Source: Acholoe squamosa (taxonomy: Eukaryota; Annelida; Polychaeta; Phyllodocida; Polynoidae). Taken from it: DNA of 64,000 nt. Of this stretch, positions 32,964 through 45,748 are shown one piece after another. The first letter of the stretch is position 1. Every line of letters begins with the position of its first letter. Both the position numbers and the translations under genes were made by a program. Where the stretch lies: the NCBI GenBank assembly GCA_949317995.1, contig OX439046.1, positions 36,988,002 to 37,052,001 of the forward strand, in the 5' to 3' direction. The notes below the pieces were generated by a model. That model had not been told where the DNA came from. It worked only from the letters and a program-made list of their open reading frames with translations, and did not search any database.

Positions 32964-34515
32964 AGTGTTATTGTCATTTGAAGGAGTGTCGTCATTGTTA
33001 TTATAGCCCACAGGTGGTTGGGTCATTCCAAACTGGAAAAGGGGTGGGTAGTTTGACTGCAAATGGGTGTATTTCTCCTATATTCTTGACCATAGTGGGT
33101 TTAGTGTGTTTTTTTTTGTGTGTGTGTGTGGTTTTTTTGCGTCATTAACAGCACTGCACATCTTATTAGTCCTGTGGAAGAGATTAAGTTTACCAGGAAT
33201 TTCCCATAAATTTGACACGTGGTGGTGAGTCATTTTTGGGTTTAACTGTGATAACAGCCCCTTATGATAAATAATTACTATACTACGTAGAATGTAGTCG
33301 GATGTCAGTCAGCAATAGTGCCTGATCACTTACCTATTGCCAGGGTTATACTTATTACCTTGTAATCATAGCTGACTGAACAGAAACTAAAACATTTCTC
33401 AATCAATAAAGATGTAAGGTGTGAAACAGCATCATCTTTTTGTGTCGACATGGTTACTACAGGGGCTGCGGGGGGATTTTTCGCCCCAATTCTTGTATTT
33501 ACCTCCATAGCTCCCTCTTCACACAGTGTGGTAGTGGTGGGGGCAGCTAGTGTTGGTGCATTAATTTATGCTAGAGACGTACAAAGCTGGAGCCTTCACA
33601 CTGTCCTCAGATGGGTTAACTTGAGGGTGACATACTACGTGACAAGTCTCAGACAAACTGAATGTCCTCCAACATGCCCTGTTCAATAGATCCTCACTTG
33701 TCCAAGCTACCTTTAGATCTCTACCTTACTTGTCCCTTGAAATAAAGCACGCGAATCCTCAGGTGGTATGTTTACCTTCATCTACTTTTGTCCAGGTCAA
33801 TAGTCGAGTCTAGAACAGTACCCGGTACACACCGATCATTCTATTTGATTGCAGGTAAACAACACCTGGACCACGTAGTGTAATACCTTAATATTCTGTA
33901 TAGCTTATTCCACACTTCCTCTTCTGCTGCCATTTCCGCATTACTTCCTGATTCTTATCTATATATATCGGCAGTGCTTAGGCAATTTTCACCCTGAGCT
34001 GACTTTCCTATTCAGCCCTCCCTACCCTCACTCCTCTTCCCTTAGCTTCCATTCCTCTTTCCTTAGCTTCCTACCCCTTATCTCTTCTATTGCACCTCCC
34101 TCATCATCTTACATTGCCCTAAGTCTGCCTGCCTCCTTCTGCATTCTCAGCTTCTAAGGGAGATGAGAATGCAGATACTAGTTGAGTACCTACAGCAGGT
34201 AAATGTGTAATGAAAATGGTCCTTATATATTACCTGCAGGCATGGTGGAGCAAAACGTACATCCAGGCTCACATGTATCATCCCTTAAGAGTACTTTATA
34301 GGTATGGCCATTTACCCTTAAGCATGCAGGTATTCCAGGTGGTGGTTCTTGACTATCAAATCAGTAAGTTCGTCTCTACTGTGCTAACATGGGTTCATTC
34401 AGTAGCCACAAGTTTGGTACACATCTCCCTGGAATGGTTGACTGGTACCTACTGGCCGTCCACTACCGTAACGACAAGCACCGAACACCAGCCACGGTGT
34501 CTCTGTGGGCTCGTA
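32964..34515. other. non-coding stretch, nothing recognised
   Basis: A T/G-rich tract lies near 33100-33140 and a pyrimidine-rich tract at 33900-34150. A 102-codon frame (34210-34518) has no domain. Confidence 0.5.
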
Positions 34516-34636
34516 TAAAGTCTATACCACACAGGTTGGCACACATCCCGGCTATAGTCTATACCACACAGGTTGGCACACATCTCGGCTATAGTCTATA
34601 CCACACAGGCTGACACACATCTCGGCTATAGTCTAG
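34516..34636. repeat. 37-bp tandem repeat, about 3 copies
   Basis: TCTATACCACACAGGTTGGC followed by ACACATCTCGGCTATAG repeats at 37 bp. A degenerate relative (TCTATACAACGCAGGCTGAC) lies near 35490. Confidence 0.9.
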
Positions 34637-35958
34637 GGTGTTTACCCCCTTATAGAAATAATCGTCTGACAAAAAATTAAAGCCCCTCAATCAAAAGGGA
34701 AATATGTCAGATAAACAATGCAGCAAACCCCATGTTAATATATCTTATTGTTATTTAGCTATTAAGGGAAATATGAGGCAAAGTCAGGTGTTTTCTGTGA
34801 AAGATTCCCCATACAAACTGCAGCCTGAAAGTGGTCACCCAGCACACACAGTCCCCTGCTCCACAGTACTAGTACAGGCTCTGTGAGTGCTGTTTTCACT
34901 GCCCTGAGTAGTGCAGGTAAATATGCTATATATGGTTATAAATAACTATTATCAATGCACAGTTTGAGGTAGATTACAATCCTCAACTATTTTCCAATAT
35001 AGTTCTGACAAATCGACAGCATCCTGGTGACATGATGACAGGATAACATGGAATTTATCATGAAAATCAGTGATTTAGGCATAGACTTCCCCCTACATAA
35101 CCTAAAATCTGTTCAAAACTACTGAGAATACAATCTAACACATAATAACTTATTTCGGGGTAAGAAATTAAGTTTTCAGATGTACCTACCTCCATGATAA
35201 TCATTTTATTTTTTTTCATGTCAGTGTGAGCCGCTCAGTCCTCCAGGGCGCAAGCACTACCACTTCTAATAAAGATAGAAAATGGAGGATAGCCTCAAAT
35301 GTAAACCAATCTCCCCCCTATGCCCTCAGGGCATCAGAAATAATGGTAAAAGTGCCACAGGGCACGGATTTGCAATCATAGACCATGCCCCTCCCTCCCC
35401 TACTGGCCAGGTATGGCTGTGTGTACTACTGCAGGGCTCTATGGGGGCCGTTTTCGCAGCACCCAGCCATGGAGGTAATCGCCCTATATAGTCTATACAA
35501 CGCAGGCTGACACACATCATGGTCAGAACCTGTGTCACACAGGCTACAAAACAACTGGATCAAAAATGTCAAATTGAATTTAAGTTACTGTAGAATCTGG
35601 TGTTGTTTGCTTCACGCGCCACTTGTTTACTTTGGGTTGACCAGTATAACTGATCATTGTATAACCAGGACCAAATAAACAGTTAAAAAAAAAACAAAAA
35701 CAAAAAACAAAAAAAAACTACTGGCACTGTTCTGTGTTTAAATTTGTTGCTTGCTTGAATTAAATTGAAGCCATGTATATCGCTGGAAACTCGAAATATC
35801 ATCACTGTTGTCAATGATATTCATACCCCTTATGGAACAACCCATAAATGAGAAGATTTCAATGCGGGGCTATACCATTAGTTGTACTACGGACGGTGTG
35901 AAGGATGTGAATTGGAATCAAGATCCATGACTAGGCCGGGGGACTGGCCCACAGAATG
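34637..35958. other. non-coding stretch, nothing recognised
   Basis: An A-rich tract (AAAAACAAAAACAAAAAAC type) lies at about 35683-35718. No coding domain seen. Confidence 0.5.
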
Positions 35959-35995
35959 ATACCATTCAACCAATATTTTTAGTTGAATGGTGTAT
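35959..35995. repeat. hairpin ACCATTCAAC...GTTGAATGGT
   Basis: A perfect 10-bp stem (extended by TA with one bulge) surrounds an 11-base A/T loop. It may be one end of a small fold-back element. No transcript is implied. Confidence 0.6.
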
Positions 35996-37828
35996 TGGTA
36001 AGAGCGAGGAGCATAAGCAGTTTGAAGTTAGCAGCTGGCTGTTGATTAGTTTTCTTGTGACTTTTGCCAATGGGGAATACGTTTGAGCCCTGTATACGAC
36101 AATATCATGGTAACTGCTATCTGTGTACTTCACCTCTACCAAAGAGTAGAGAGACAGTACACACACAGTTACTATTATGGCATCATTAAACTAGAAAAAA
36201 AGAGGTGGGTGAGACGTATAAATCTAGTTCCGATAGAAAATCATTGACGTTTAGGACTGTTTGTTAATCAGTATCCAGCAGATCCCGTAGCACTTAAGTC
36301 ATGAACTATGCATATTACATTAACATATTACCCTTTCTTCATACTACACTTCTATTCACAGAAACATGCATTTAAACTTTCACACAAAAAAAAAAATACT
36401 CTGTATCTCAGAAAGCTCCAAGTCCCCTGTCTCTTTCAACTCTTGATAATCATGATTGCTCAAAGTAGAAGTGTTGGAAGTATTGTACAAGATTGTCTAT
36501 TCAAATAACGGTGGCCCTTTTCTAATCAGTCCACCTTCATTCCCAAAGTATTGGGTACATATGACATATTTATCTACGTACATCTACCAGTGCACACATC
36601 ACTAGCCATAGCATGCCACACGCTCCACTCTATTGCACTGAAAGCCAATATGGGTGCGTTTTTACCGTTATCCACATGCCAATTTCCCCCAGGTAATGCT
36701 ATACCTACTTTAAAGAGCTTTTTGTACAGTTGTAGAATCACACTTGTTGTAGCTACGCATCCCAATGTGTCTGCTGGTGTGTTTTTTTTGTTTGCCCATA
36801 TATATTGATGGTGGAATACAGCATAACACAAAGGAGAAACCTTAATATTAGTAAAGGTAAATGTACTAATATAGATGAGTTATACATGATGTGTAGTGTG
36901 TTAGACTTGTACAGCATATAGACCATTCACCAGTGTATACAGAATGTACTACTGTCCAACAGAGGTCCCTCTAGTCCTGCTTCTTATCGACAAGTGTATA
37001 CAGCGGAGGCTGCAGGCTCCACTAGCCCCTATCTGTAGCAACCATCTCTTTGACACCATGATACATTAAACAGCTTTTTCATGCTACGGTATAGTAGAGG
37101 GGTGGTGCGGTGTGGTTAGCGGCCACTTTGAGCTATGGGCTGTGGGCTGTGCTGTAGACAGGGGCCAGGTCAGGCTGTGTGGTACAGGTAACACTACAAA
37201 CAGGAGCACAACACCTGATACTTACCCACTATCCTATATCCATGTAGGACAGCATGGGTGGTTGGGGATGGAGGAGGAGGTTAGAGAAGACTGATGTCTA
37301 GACGAACCTCTCCAGGAATTAAATGTGCCACAAGGCAGGGTGTCAAGCAAGATTTGTCTTGAGAAAATAGGACAATAGGAATTTTGAAAGTGAAAAATAG
37401 GAGTATATAGAGGGGAAACCTGAAAATATAGGAATATGTATGTACATGGTTTAAAAACATGCCCTCTAACCTCCGCAATAATCAGCTCTGTCCTCTATCT
37501 TACTACCACCGTTTAACAAGGTTGAAAGTGCGTCTTGGTCAGCAAGGTAAAAGGTAGCTCCCTGAGGATTCTCGGGGGGGGGGGGAGGAGACCCTGTGAA
37601 AGTGGTGAGGTACTATTTGTCTTCAAGTGGGGCAAGCAAAACACAAAAAAAAGTCTGGAGCAAGTACCACATAGAAGTCAGAAGAGGGACCTCAGAGATC
37701 TAATGAATCACTGGATCTCTGGGGTCTTCTGGAAATTGTAGTTTACCTAGAGGGTAAAAAAGAGAAAATATTGCAATGATCTTGAGTTAAATGCAGGCTA
37801 AAATAGATATTCAAACTAGTGAAGTAGA
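35996..37828. other. non-coding stretch, nothing recognised
   Basis: A G-run lies near 37577. Overlapping short frames (for example 36551-36808 plus, 36574-36831 minus) have no domains. Confidence 0.5.
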
Positions 37829-37991
37829 TACTGTAAACCTCGCGTATCTCCAGGAACTCGGGGTTCGACCTATATGTGGGGTTTTACATATATAGACTAA
37901 CAGAAGCTATGGGGACCATTTCAGGCCTCTTGTGTGGCTTATGGCAAAACCCTGAACCCAGGGTGAGCCTTATACGTGGGGTTTTACTGTG
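37829..37991. mobile_element. possible 163-bp MITE with ACTGTAAA/TTTTACTGT ends
   Basis: The left end TACTGTAAACCTCGCGTATC and the reverse of the right end, CACAGTAAAACCCCACGTAT, align, with GGGGTT/ACCC blocks beyond. TATGTGGGGTTTTAC also recurs internally. No clean TSD seen. Confidence 0.45.
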
Positions 37992-39952
37992 GGTTACAGG
38001 CTGAAGCAATATCAACCAGTAAGACTGAGCCATTGCCTTAGGGATATAGGCTCTAGGTTCCATACTTCACAGGAGAGTGGATTTAGTAGATAGAGGGAAA
38101 GGATTAGTATGATATTGAAGGAGAAAGAACTCATAGAATGCCAGACAAGACTGAAAGCGGCTTACGTGGGAGCTAGTTCCTCTCCAGCCACAACTTGACA
38201 CCTTCTCCTCTCACCCAGGACCCCTGCCTTTATACACACCCTTACTACTCACTATCTTATTATGGCATGATGATGAATGCCCCGTGAATGCCCAGGGCAG
38301 ACATCCCAAGAACAGGCCGCACCTTTGGACTGACGACATGACAAGGCGGGGTGGTCCGTTCTGCTCCCATTCCACAAATATGAAAGGCCCTGAGAGAGCC
38401 AATACAGCACATAAAGGGACGGAGCCATTAATGTATGAGGGACAATATTGGTTGTGGTAATTTCATGAAACAATCTCAACTCGTTTATTAATCACCCTAC
38501 AACTCCCCATGTATTTAGCCATAAGCACTACCCTGCTGTTTCACCCTATATCCTACACATTTAAAGATAGAACAGTTGGGTTAATCATATAAGCATATAA
38601 GGTAGGGAAACGACCATTCCCATTGGGGGTCTGAAAAACATAGCCACTGTTGCGGTCATGATTAGACCTTCCTCCATATGAGCAGCATCCCTTTGAGAGT
38701 AGATGGTGAAGCTGTAGAGCCGGTTTGGGGTGGCTGACACATGGGTGCAGGAAAAAGCCAGTCTCTGCTGTCAACCAGGTGTCCTGCATGCATCCTTCAC
38801 CCAAACAGGGTGCTAGCCACACTATACCGAGGTTCCGGGATCATTAGTAGGTTCCGGGATCCGGGGCACCATTGCTTGGTCTGGTATCTGAAGAGATAAG
38901 CATTGGTAACCTCATTGGTATACATTGTATTATGGATCCTGTTAGTTTAGTATAGAATTGACCCAGGATGCATTATTAACCAATCAGATAATTCCCTGTA
39001 TTCACGGCAGAACATTGGGTACATTATGTAACACCATGTATCTATCATGCTGCATCTTATCTCTCCAGGTGCTGGATCAAGCAGTGGCCGTTCCACTTGG
39101 CCTCCATGCAGAGACGTGTAGTATCTGTATGGCCTCACTCTGTGTGTGCATGTACTTGTATTGCCTACCAACGTCACTGCATTTCAGCACACTCCACACA
39201 TATCCATTACTTAACACAGTGAGACCAGCTTGGGTAGGGAATTCCCTGTTAATCAAAACAGGCGCTAGGACAGCAGTGACAGACCCCTAGTCTGGTGTTT
39301 GACGACCTTAGGTGAAGGTTAAAAAAGGGAAAACTACCCGGGGAAAACTACTACAACTAGACTCCAGGTCCACATCTATTTATAAAACATCCAAGAATCC
39401 CTCAGGAACCTCAGTCTCAGACCTATTTGTTCACTGATAAAGGCTGCATCGCTGGGATCCTCTTGGGATAATACTGCATATATGCCGTGTTAATATATAG
39501 ACCCCTCTTTTCTTCATTCAGTACACTGGAGCCGATCATCAATAGATGGCACATAATGTACGGAATATAATTCAGCGCAAAAGAATTAGTGCTAATCAAA
39601 ACTGACTTAGTACTGTAATCATACTGACCATACCAGCTTTATCAGATCGAGCCTACACAGTGGAATGAGGAGATGAAGGTGAGGATGGCCTATATGGAAT
39701 CCTGTAGTTGATCGGCCATTCACCCTCACCTCCCACAGTAAAACACCTCCCCTGTGTGGCAGCGGGGGACTGGAATGGTTCTGACGTCAGAGCCACGTCC
39801 ATAAATCTCCTACAGCACTGCTAGTGTGGGGGACGTGCGATCAGACCTGCAGCCAGTATCCTAAACTAGCTGCACCCACAAGCTGAATTCCTTATGGCTA
39901 ATGGTAGGTGGGAGATGGGAGGGCAGGGCGACATGAGTTCGTATTTGCCGCC
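37992..39952. other. non-coding stretch, nothing recognised
   Basis: A tandem GGTTCCGGGATC pair lies near 38829-38860. Open frames of 60-110 codons show no domains. A plausible acceptor (TTATCTCTCCAG at about 39058-39069) precedes a short plus-strand frame, but no exon is supported. Confidence 0.45.
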
Positions 39953-39955
39953 TTA

Positions 39956-40254
39956 TACCCATAGTCCACAGGGCCATTGTCGGCCGTTCCTAGGTCAGAT
40001 AATGCATAATCGGCAGGAAAAGGGGGGAAAGAATTTCCTGTGGACTTTGAAATGTGAGAGCTGTTACAGATAATGATTATCTGACTAAAAAAAAAACTGA
40101 CAAAAATGGCCGATAATGCAAGGAGAATTGATATCAAATTATTTGATATTTTCAGATGTAAACTGCCCGACAATAATTAAGAATCTCCCGACAAAACATC
40201 CTCGACTTTGTTTATCTCCTCCCTCTGTCGGCCTGTGTCTGTGGACTATGGGTA
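39956..40254. mobile_element. 299-bp Harbinger-like MITE (CCCATAGTCCAC family)
   Basis: The ends TACCCATAGTCCACAGGGCC and GTCTGTGGACTATGGGTA are inverted, with TTA at 39953-39955 and 40255-40257. It shares its termini with the three roughly 90-bp elements that follow and may be their longer parent form. No transposase. Confidence 0.8.
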
Positions 40255-40397
40255 TTAGGGATCTTGCTGGGCAACTCAGACAAGGTATAACCAAGCAACC
40301 TGTAATAAGATAGAAGTCTTGCAGATCAATCTCAAAGTCCAATCTTCGTTCCTCCACAAATGGTACTGCTGAAGAGAGCTTCTCTTATCCTACCTTA

Positions 40398-40487
40398 CAC
40401 TCATAGTCAACTAGGCCTCTGTCACAGAAATTTATATAGGAGATGTATTGCTCAATCGCGCGATAGAGGCCAAGTGGACTCTGGGTT
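40398..40487. mobile_element. 90-bp Harbinger-like MITE, copy 1
   Basis: The ends CACTCATAGTCAACTAGGCC and GGCCAAGTGGACTCTGGGTT are inverted, with TTA on each side (40395-40397 and 40488-40490). The centre is CAATCGCGCGAT. It abuts the next copy and shares the single TTA with it. Confidence 0.8.
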
Positions 40488-40490
40488 TTA

Positions 40491-40580
40491 GACCCATAGT
40501 CCACTGGGCCTCTTCGGCCAACTTTGGCCATACATTTCCTACACAAAAATCAGCCGAAGAGGCCCAGTGGACTATGGGTA
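40491..40580. mobile_element. 90-bp Harbinger-like MITE, copy 2
   Basis: The ends GACCCATAGTCCACTGGGCC and GGCCCAGTGGACTATGGGTA are inverted. It uses the TTA at 40488-40490 on the left and TTA at 40581-40583 on the right. The arms are almost perfectly complementary for about 25 bases. Confidence 0.85.
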
Positions 40581-40713
40581 TTAGCTTATCGTACCCATGA
40601 CCATGTTGGATCATGCAATCAATTCTCATCCTAAAGACCTATCTCTACACAAGGGAATCTTGCCACATATTTCCTTTTCATTGGTATGCAAATAATCATG
40701 ATTCTGTATCCTA

Positions 40714-40868
40714 CAATGGCGAATCTAGGTTTTTGAAAAGGCACCGGGCGTCTTTTATTTGGCCTCTATCTTTGGCTAAATTTGAGGCTTAAAAGAGGCA
40801 AAAAGACTCTTAACTACAGGCAGAATGGAGGGGGTGTGCGCCACCGACCCCTTCTAAATCCGCGCCTG
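40714..40868. mobile_element. diverged CAGTG/CACTG-type MITE
   Basis: CAATGGCGAATCTAGG...TTTTGAAAAGG at the left and CTTCTAAATCCGCGCCTG at the right match the 16242 family with several substitutions. An old copy. Confidence 0.6.
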
Positions 40869-41073
40869 ATTCTCACCCATTTTCCTATATTTTTTCTTCA
40901 AGCTTTATTTATTTTCACCCCACCAGTCAATCACCGTTTGAGGCAATGTATCAATTGCTGCCTCAGTAAGTAACTCATTAATTATAATCCCATCTGACCC
41001 CATTCCATGTCCATCATATCGGTATGTGAGTAGTTCCAGGGAACATAAACCATACATCACCTAAGTTCTCTAA

Positions 41074-41163
41074 CACCCATAGTCCACTAGGCCTCTGTCG
41101 CAAAAATTTAAATAGGAAATGTATGGCTCAATCGCGCGACAGAGGCCAAGTGGACTATCGACA
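41074..41163. mobile_element. 90-bp Harbinger-like MITE, copy 3
   Basis: The ends CACCCATAGTCCACTAGGCC and GGCCAAGTGGACTATCGACA are inverted. The interior closely matches copy 1, including CTCAATCGCGCGAC. Flanks are TAA (left) and TTA (right), one mismatch from a clean duplication. Confidence 0.8.
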
Positions 41164-41339
41164 TTAGATTAGCTTCAGCTCTCTTTTTCATCTCGGGTCG
41201 CCATGTCTTTATACCTGTCAGAACCCCAGCTTGTACTCAGAGTGGGCTATCCCTGTAGAGAATTCTGGTAAAAAGGACCATATGTATACCCCGATAATAC
41301 AGCACCTTTGCGTCTAATAACGGTTTATCAGAAGCAAGA

Positions 41340-41500
41340 GTTAATAGTCTGGTTCAATAATTATGTTCTCAAAATGGGGTCTGTGAGGTATTCGTTGGGA
41401 AAGTGTAAACTATACATTTTGGAAAGCTTAGACCCCCTGAATCCAAAAATCACTGTTGCCATAGCAACCGTTTTCCCTAGCAACACTGAAAGTAAATATA
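41340..41500 (+). repeat. dispersed repeat carrying an X-box, copy i
   Basis: TAGTCTGGTTCAATA...GTGTAAACTATACATTTT...GAATCCAAAAATCACTG is shared with 43540-43790. At 41455-41468 GTTGCCATAGCAAC fits the RFX X-box consensus. The 68-codon open frame over it is not supported as coding. Confidence 0.75.
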
Positions 41501-41830
41501 ATGCAGCAATCTAAATTGCTGATAACTCGAAAAGTGAAAAGCGTTTTTTTTTTTTTTGGTTTGGATGAGTGGAGTAATTGATCCTGTACTGTTGAGCTAT
41601 GAATAGGAATATGCAATAAAACACAAAGTCATTGCTTTTGACTTATATCATTCATTGGAGTCTTTTTCTTCATTTGCTCAACAGGGCAGGAGATAAACAA
41701 GAAAGCATTCAAAGATTAAAACATTAGAGCTGAGAGTATGTCTTGGAGAGACAGAAAGAAAACGAGGGAAGGGTATAGAGCCTACCCCCATTGGTCCCTT
41801 GATGATCGCAGTGTCACACACCATTGTTAC

Positions 41831-42015
41831 TGCCCATGTGCCACCCATGTGCTGCCGTCCCATGCCACCCATGTCCTGTACTGCCCATGTCCCATGCTGC
41901 CCATGTCCCATGCTGCCCATGTCCCATGCCGCCCATGTCCCATGTCGCCCATATCCCATCCCCCGTGCCACCCGTGTCCCGTGCCGCCCATGTCCCGTGC
42001 CGCCCATCTCCCATC
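41831..42015. repeat. 16-bp minisatellite
   Basis: A CTGCCCATGTCCCATG unit and variants (CCG, TCG, CCACCCGTG) repeat every 16 bases. A 16-bp period cycles through frames, giving His/Met/Gly-rich artefactual frames on both strands. Confidence 0.93.
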
Positions 42016-43400
42016 CATCCATCCACCCCATGTCTACCTCCCACCCCATGTCACACTTCCTGGTCACACACTTCACATCCTTCCATCTACCAAGTGTTTA
42101 TAGGAAAGATCAGACAGAAAGACTTTAAGCTTTCCCACGGTGCTATTTCTCTTAAGGGGACTGCTGATACTTGTGACTGATGTGTGACGCTGCTACAGTA
42201 TGTGTCTGTATGGGGCCTAATGCTTTGTTTATGACAGAATCTTGGATTTATACCTATCAACAAACAAAATTGGAAGGCCTTCAAAATCAACTATATCAAA
42301 AGATATTTTCCTAGATAACCACACCATGCACTGCCCCCAGACCTACTCTATGCTCTCCTCTTGTCATATATATGAAATATGTCTATAAGTGAGGTTAAAG
42401 ACAGTTTGATTACCCTTTTATTTAGGGTAAAAAGAGTCCTAAATCCCATGTATTTCTCCATAAGAAAAAAACCAACAGTATTTACCATGTCACAGCCATC
42501 AAAGTACACCTTAAATGTAAATTCTATTAGATGGATAGCTTTGTCCTACTTTTTGTCTCGCTATATGACTAATTAAGGGAAGTTCAGTTGTAATGGAAAT
42601 AGGGCTAACAGACAGGTTTCGATGGCCTATGCGAAACCGTGCAATCTCAATATAAGCAACGCATACCCCATGAAATGTGTAATGGAATAGTTTTTTGATG
42701 GTGCATGTAATCTGCTAGAGGCCAAAATAGCAATTGAAACTTGGTAATCATAAAAAAACTCGGTTCAGGGCTAGTAGATAGGAGGTCAGAAAAGTGGTGT
42801 CAAAGGCCCTTCCCTCGTTTAATATTGCAATCAATAAATTGGAATGTGGGATGGGGCTGCAGGCACCACTGGAGTAAGCCAGGAGGGAGGGGGTTCTGAT
42901 CTAAGACAGCTGTGCACTCATTCTGTTGCATCAGCACTCCCTCACCCGGGTTATTGGCACCACCAAGCCATTATTCGCATAACTCCTGCCAAAACTGCGC
43001 TATTTGCACCACATTGCCAAAAAAGACGGGAAAGTTGATACATGGATCAACATAATATACCTTCACCATTGGAGGCAAAAAGTGTCGTATGGCTGCCAAC
43101 CAACTGACTCTGTAGAATATAGACAATTACTCAAAATTTACAATAGTTGGTACTGAAATACCTTTTCCTGCAAGACACCTACATTTCCTCCTTTAATGGC
43201 ACTAAAAATTCATTAAGTAATTCTGCCTCTTATATATAAAATTTCCATCTTTTTTTAAACCTATTCGCACCACCAAAATGACTGAAAATGAGGGGACCCT
43301 AGTCGTCTCCTATAACTTTTTTTGAGTTAACAATATCATTCCATAAAACCATACAAACAACATCAAATACCCTCCCTAACTGTCCCTGTCTCACTATAAG
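42016..43400. other. non-coding stretch with a GCACCAC dispersed phrase
   Basis: TTGGCACCACCAAGCC, TTTGCACCACATTGCC and ATTCGCACCACC recur at 42955-43025 and 43265. A related stretch is at about 47400-47450 (GCACCACCTCTGCCC). No gene seen. Confidence 0.45.
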
Positions 43401-43539
43401 TGTTTCACAATGTTAACCTCATTTAGTTAATGTCTTATAAAGGTTCTGTTTGCTTGGCAACAGCTGTTTTTGTTGATTTTGCCTAGCAACAAGCCATCAC
43501 TTTGTGTCTTCAGGGGTTTGAAGGGAAACCTACTATGTT

Positions 43540-43790
43540 CAAGCAGAACTATATATTTTTGGAAAGTTTAGACCTCCCTGAATCCAAAAATCACTGTTCC
43601 CAAAATTATATGACACTCATTGTTGTCATAGCAACGATTTTCCCTAGCAACACTAAACATAATAATATCACTCTATAAAACCCTACACACAACATCAAAC
43701 GTCAAAGCTTTCCAAAAATGTATAGTTTACACTTTCCCCACGAATACCCCACAGAACTACATATTGAACCAGACTATAGATAAGGATTTC
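43540..43790. repeat. dispersed repeat, copies ii (direct) and iii (inverted)
   Basis: 43545-43660 repeats the 41400-41490 segment in the same orientation and carries GTTGTCATAGCAAC (43622-43635), also an X-box match. 43700-43785 is the inverted counterpart of 41345-41430. The unit is therefore present as an inverted pair here. Confidence 0.75.
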
Positions 43791-45470
43791 ATTTCTCAAT
43801 CATTCTCCATAATCAGAATCAGAAACAGTGAGAGATCTTCGTTACTACACAAAAGTTAAAGTTATAAAAGCCCTTCAAATTGCACCTATCACCTATCAAA
43901 GATACATAGCATATGTTTGGTGGATGGAACTTACTAACGCAAATTTTACATTTATGGTCCTTGTGTATACGACAAGAATGAACGTAACCAATCTGACAAA
44001 ACCTTGAAATGTTCAACTGGAGGGCAAAAATATAGGAAAAGCTTGAAGTATTTCCTTGACAATTTAACGATCTACGAATGGCATTAAAAGGGTGTTTTTC
44101 ACTTGAAATACTAGTATCCATCTTTCCACCAGAACAGCGTTGTGATCGATTTGATACAGCCATGAATTTATCACAATGAGTCAAGGCATGGATATGGTAT
44201 GCTGTATGGCATTCCGATGGCGTATACTAGGTCTGATAGTCTACAATCAGATTCAGATTTAGGAGACAAGACATGATAAGGCAGTACAAGGGTCCTCCCC
44301 TTGATAAGGCATGTAATAAATGATATCAACTCCCCATCAGCATCAATTGGTTCCCTTGTGGGCAGTTATGAGCTGCACGTCTAAAAATAGAAGGCGCTCT
44401 GGGCATGCTGGGGACGTCAATACATGATGAGCAGATAGCCTATGCGGTGCCAAATACTCCAAAATGTAATTAAAGATACATATTAACTATATATCTACAG
44501 AGGGTGAAAGTATGTGACTTACATGTGGCACGGTTAGAATCAGCACCTTCAGCCTCCCAAGAAATGTGTGTAGATCATCTGCTTTGCCCTGTGAGTGCGT
44601 GGTAGTATTCCCAATAATGATAATTGCATTTAGAATGGCTCATGCTCTGCCATAACACTTGCCTCAGCTTTCCAAATTCACTTAGGTATGCCTGAAGTGA
44701 GCTTCTCCCGCTATTCTCACCCTGTTTTCACTGTGATCCCTGTTACTGATTATTAAAGTCTGCCCTATATCTCAGCCATGCCTGTCATATCTAGTTGTAT
44801 TTTATTCAGTATAACCCCCGCATAATTACATTCTGTAACAGGCATCCCATCTTGTTTAAGGATATCTTTTGCCATATCCGGGGCAAAATCTTAATTATAC
44901 TATCACAGTGAACCAGTAGAAACAGGAGAGGGAGTGAATTATAGTTATGTAGATTTACCGTACAGTATAGGCTGTGCACTTTGAGGAAGATCAGCCTTAG
45001 TATAGTACACCGTAATACCCACGTAGAGGTATATAATAATATGCCGCTTACACCAGGATGGAACCCCGGTGCACCTTGTAATAGCACCAACATCTTGTGT
45101 CCAATGGCTTTAAACTGTAGAACAATACATAGGTCGGCAAAATATGACTCTGGAAGTGCCGTATAGGATGTTCCTGAACTCAGGGTGTCTTACAAGCGGA
45201 GTGTGCCGGGTATAACGGTAGTTCTGGTGTACTGGTGTGTTCCTGCTGCTCCGAGGTAGGCACTTACTAACATAGGATGTTGAAGGACTAAATGGGGGCG
45301 GGATGGGAGCCTTAGCCTTTCCGTCTATGCACCCCAAGCCCACTACTTCATCCACACACATACCCCATAAGCATTTCCGTTCTATCCCATGATCTGCCTG
45401 GACTGGCTTATAATTGTGCAGACCTCATATACATTTGCAGGTGTCGCTCTCACTACTCAAACAGTATTAA
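43791..45470. other. non-coding stretch; one unsupported 121-codon ORF
   Basis: A minus-strand frame at 43819-44184 (121 codons, Cys-rich in its second half, for example HSCRIHKDHKCKIC) is the longest non-repeat frame here. No known domain is recognised and no splice or promoter support is visible, so it is not called a gene. Confidence 0.4.
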
Positions 45471-45748
45471 CATGGTTCCCACTATTTATCATTTGACATT
45501 CATCAACTTTTAACTGACCAAATGTTGGATGATTTACGGTGCTCATGAAAAAAAAAATCCATCCACTTGTGAGCAAAGTTGTTTTTATTAAATTTGGCAA
45601 ATTCGCACAAAGTCTTGACAATCATGCCCCCTAAATTAGTCAAAATACCATTTTTAACTGACTTTTTCCAAGAATATCTTTTTAACTTACATTTGAAGAA
45701 AAAGTGGTTTAACTTTCACTGACTTTTAACTGGCCAGTGGGAACCCTG
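45471..45748. mobile_element. 278-bp relative of the 2257 element
   Basis: The ends CATGGTTCCCAC and GTGGGAACCCTG are inverted, like those at 2257-2622. The internal phrase TTTAACTGAC(C) recurs near both ends. The flanks (AGTATTAA and AGTAAACA) are only partly alike, so a TSD is not certain. Confidence 0.7.

Noticed and set aside
41678-42180. Met/Gly/His-rich frames on both strands
   Set aside because: Artefacts of a 16-bp minisatellite.
43819-44184. 121-codon minus-strand frame with Cys/His residues
   Set aside because: The spacing does not fit a zinc-finger pattern I recognise and no other support exists; kept only as a note.
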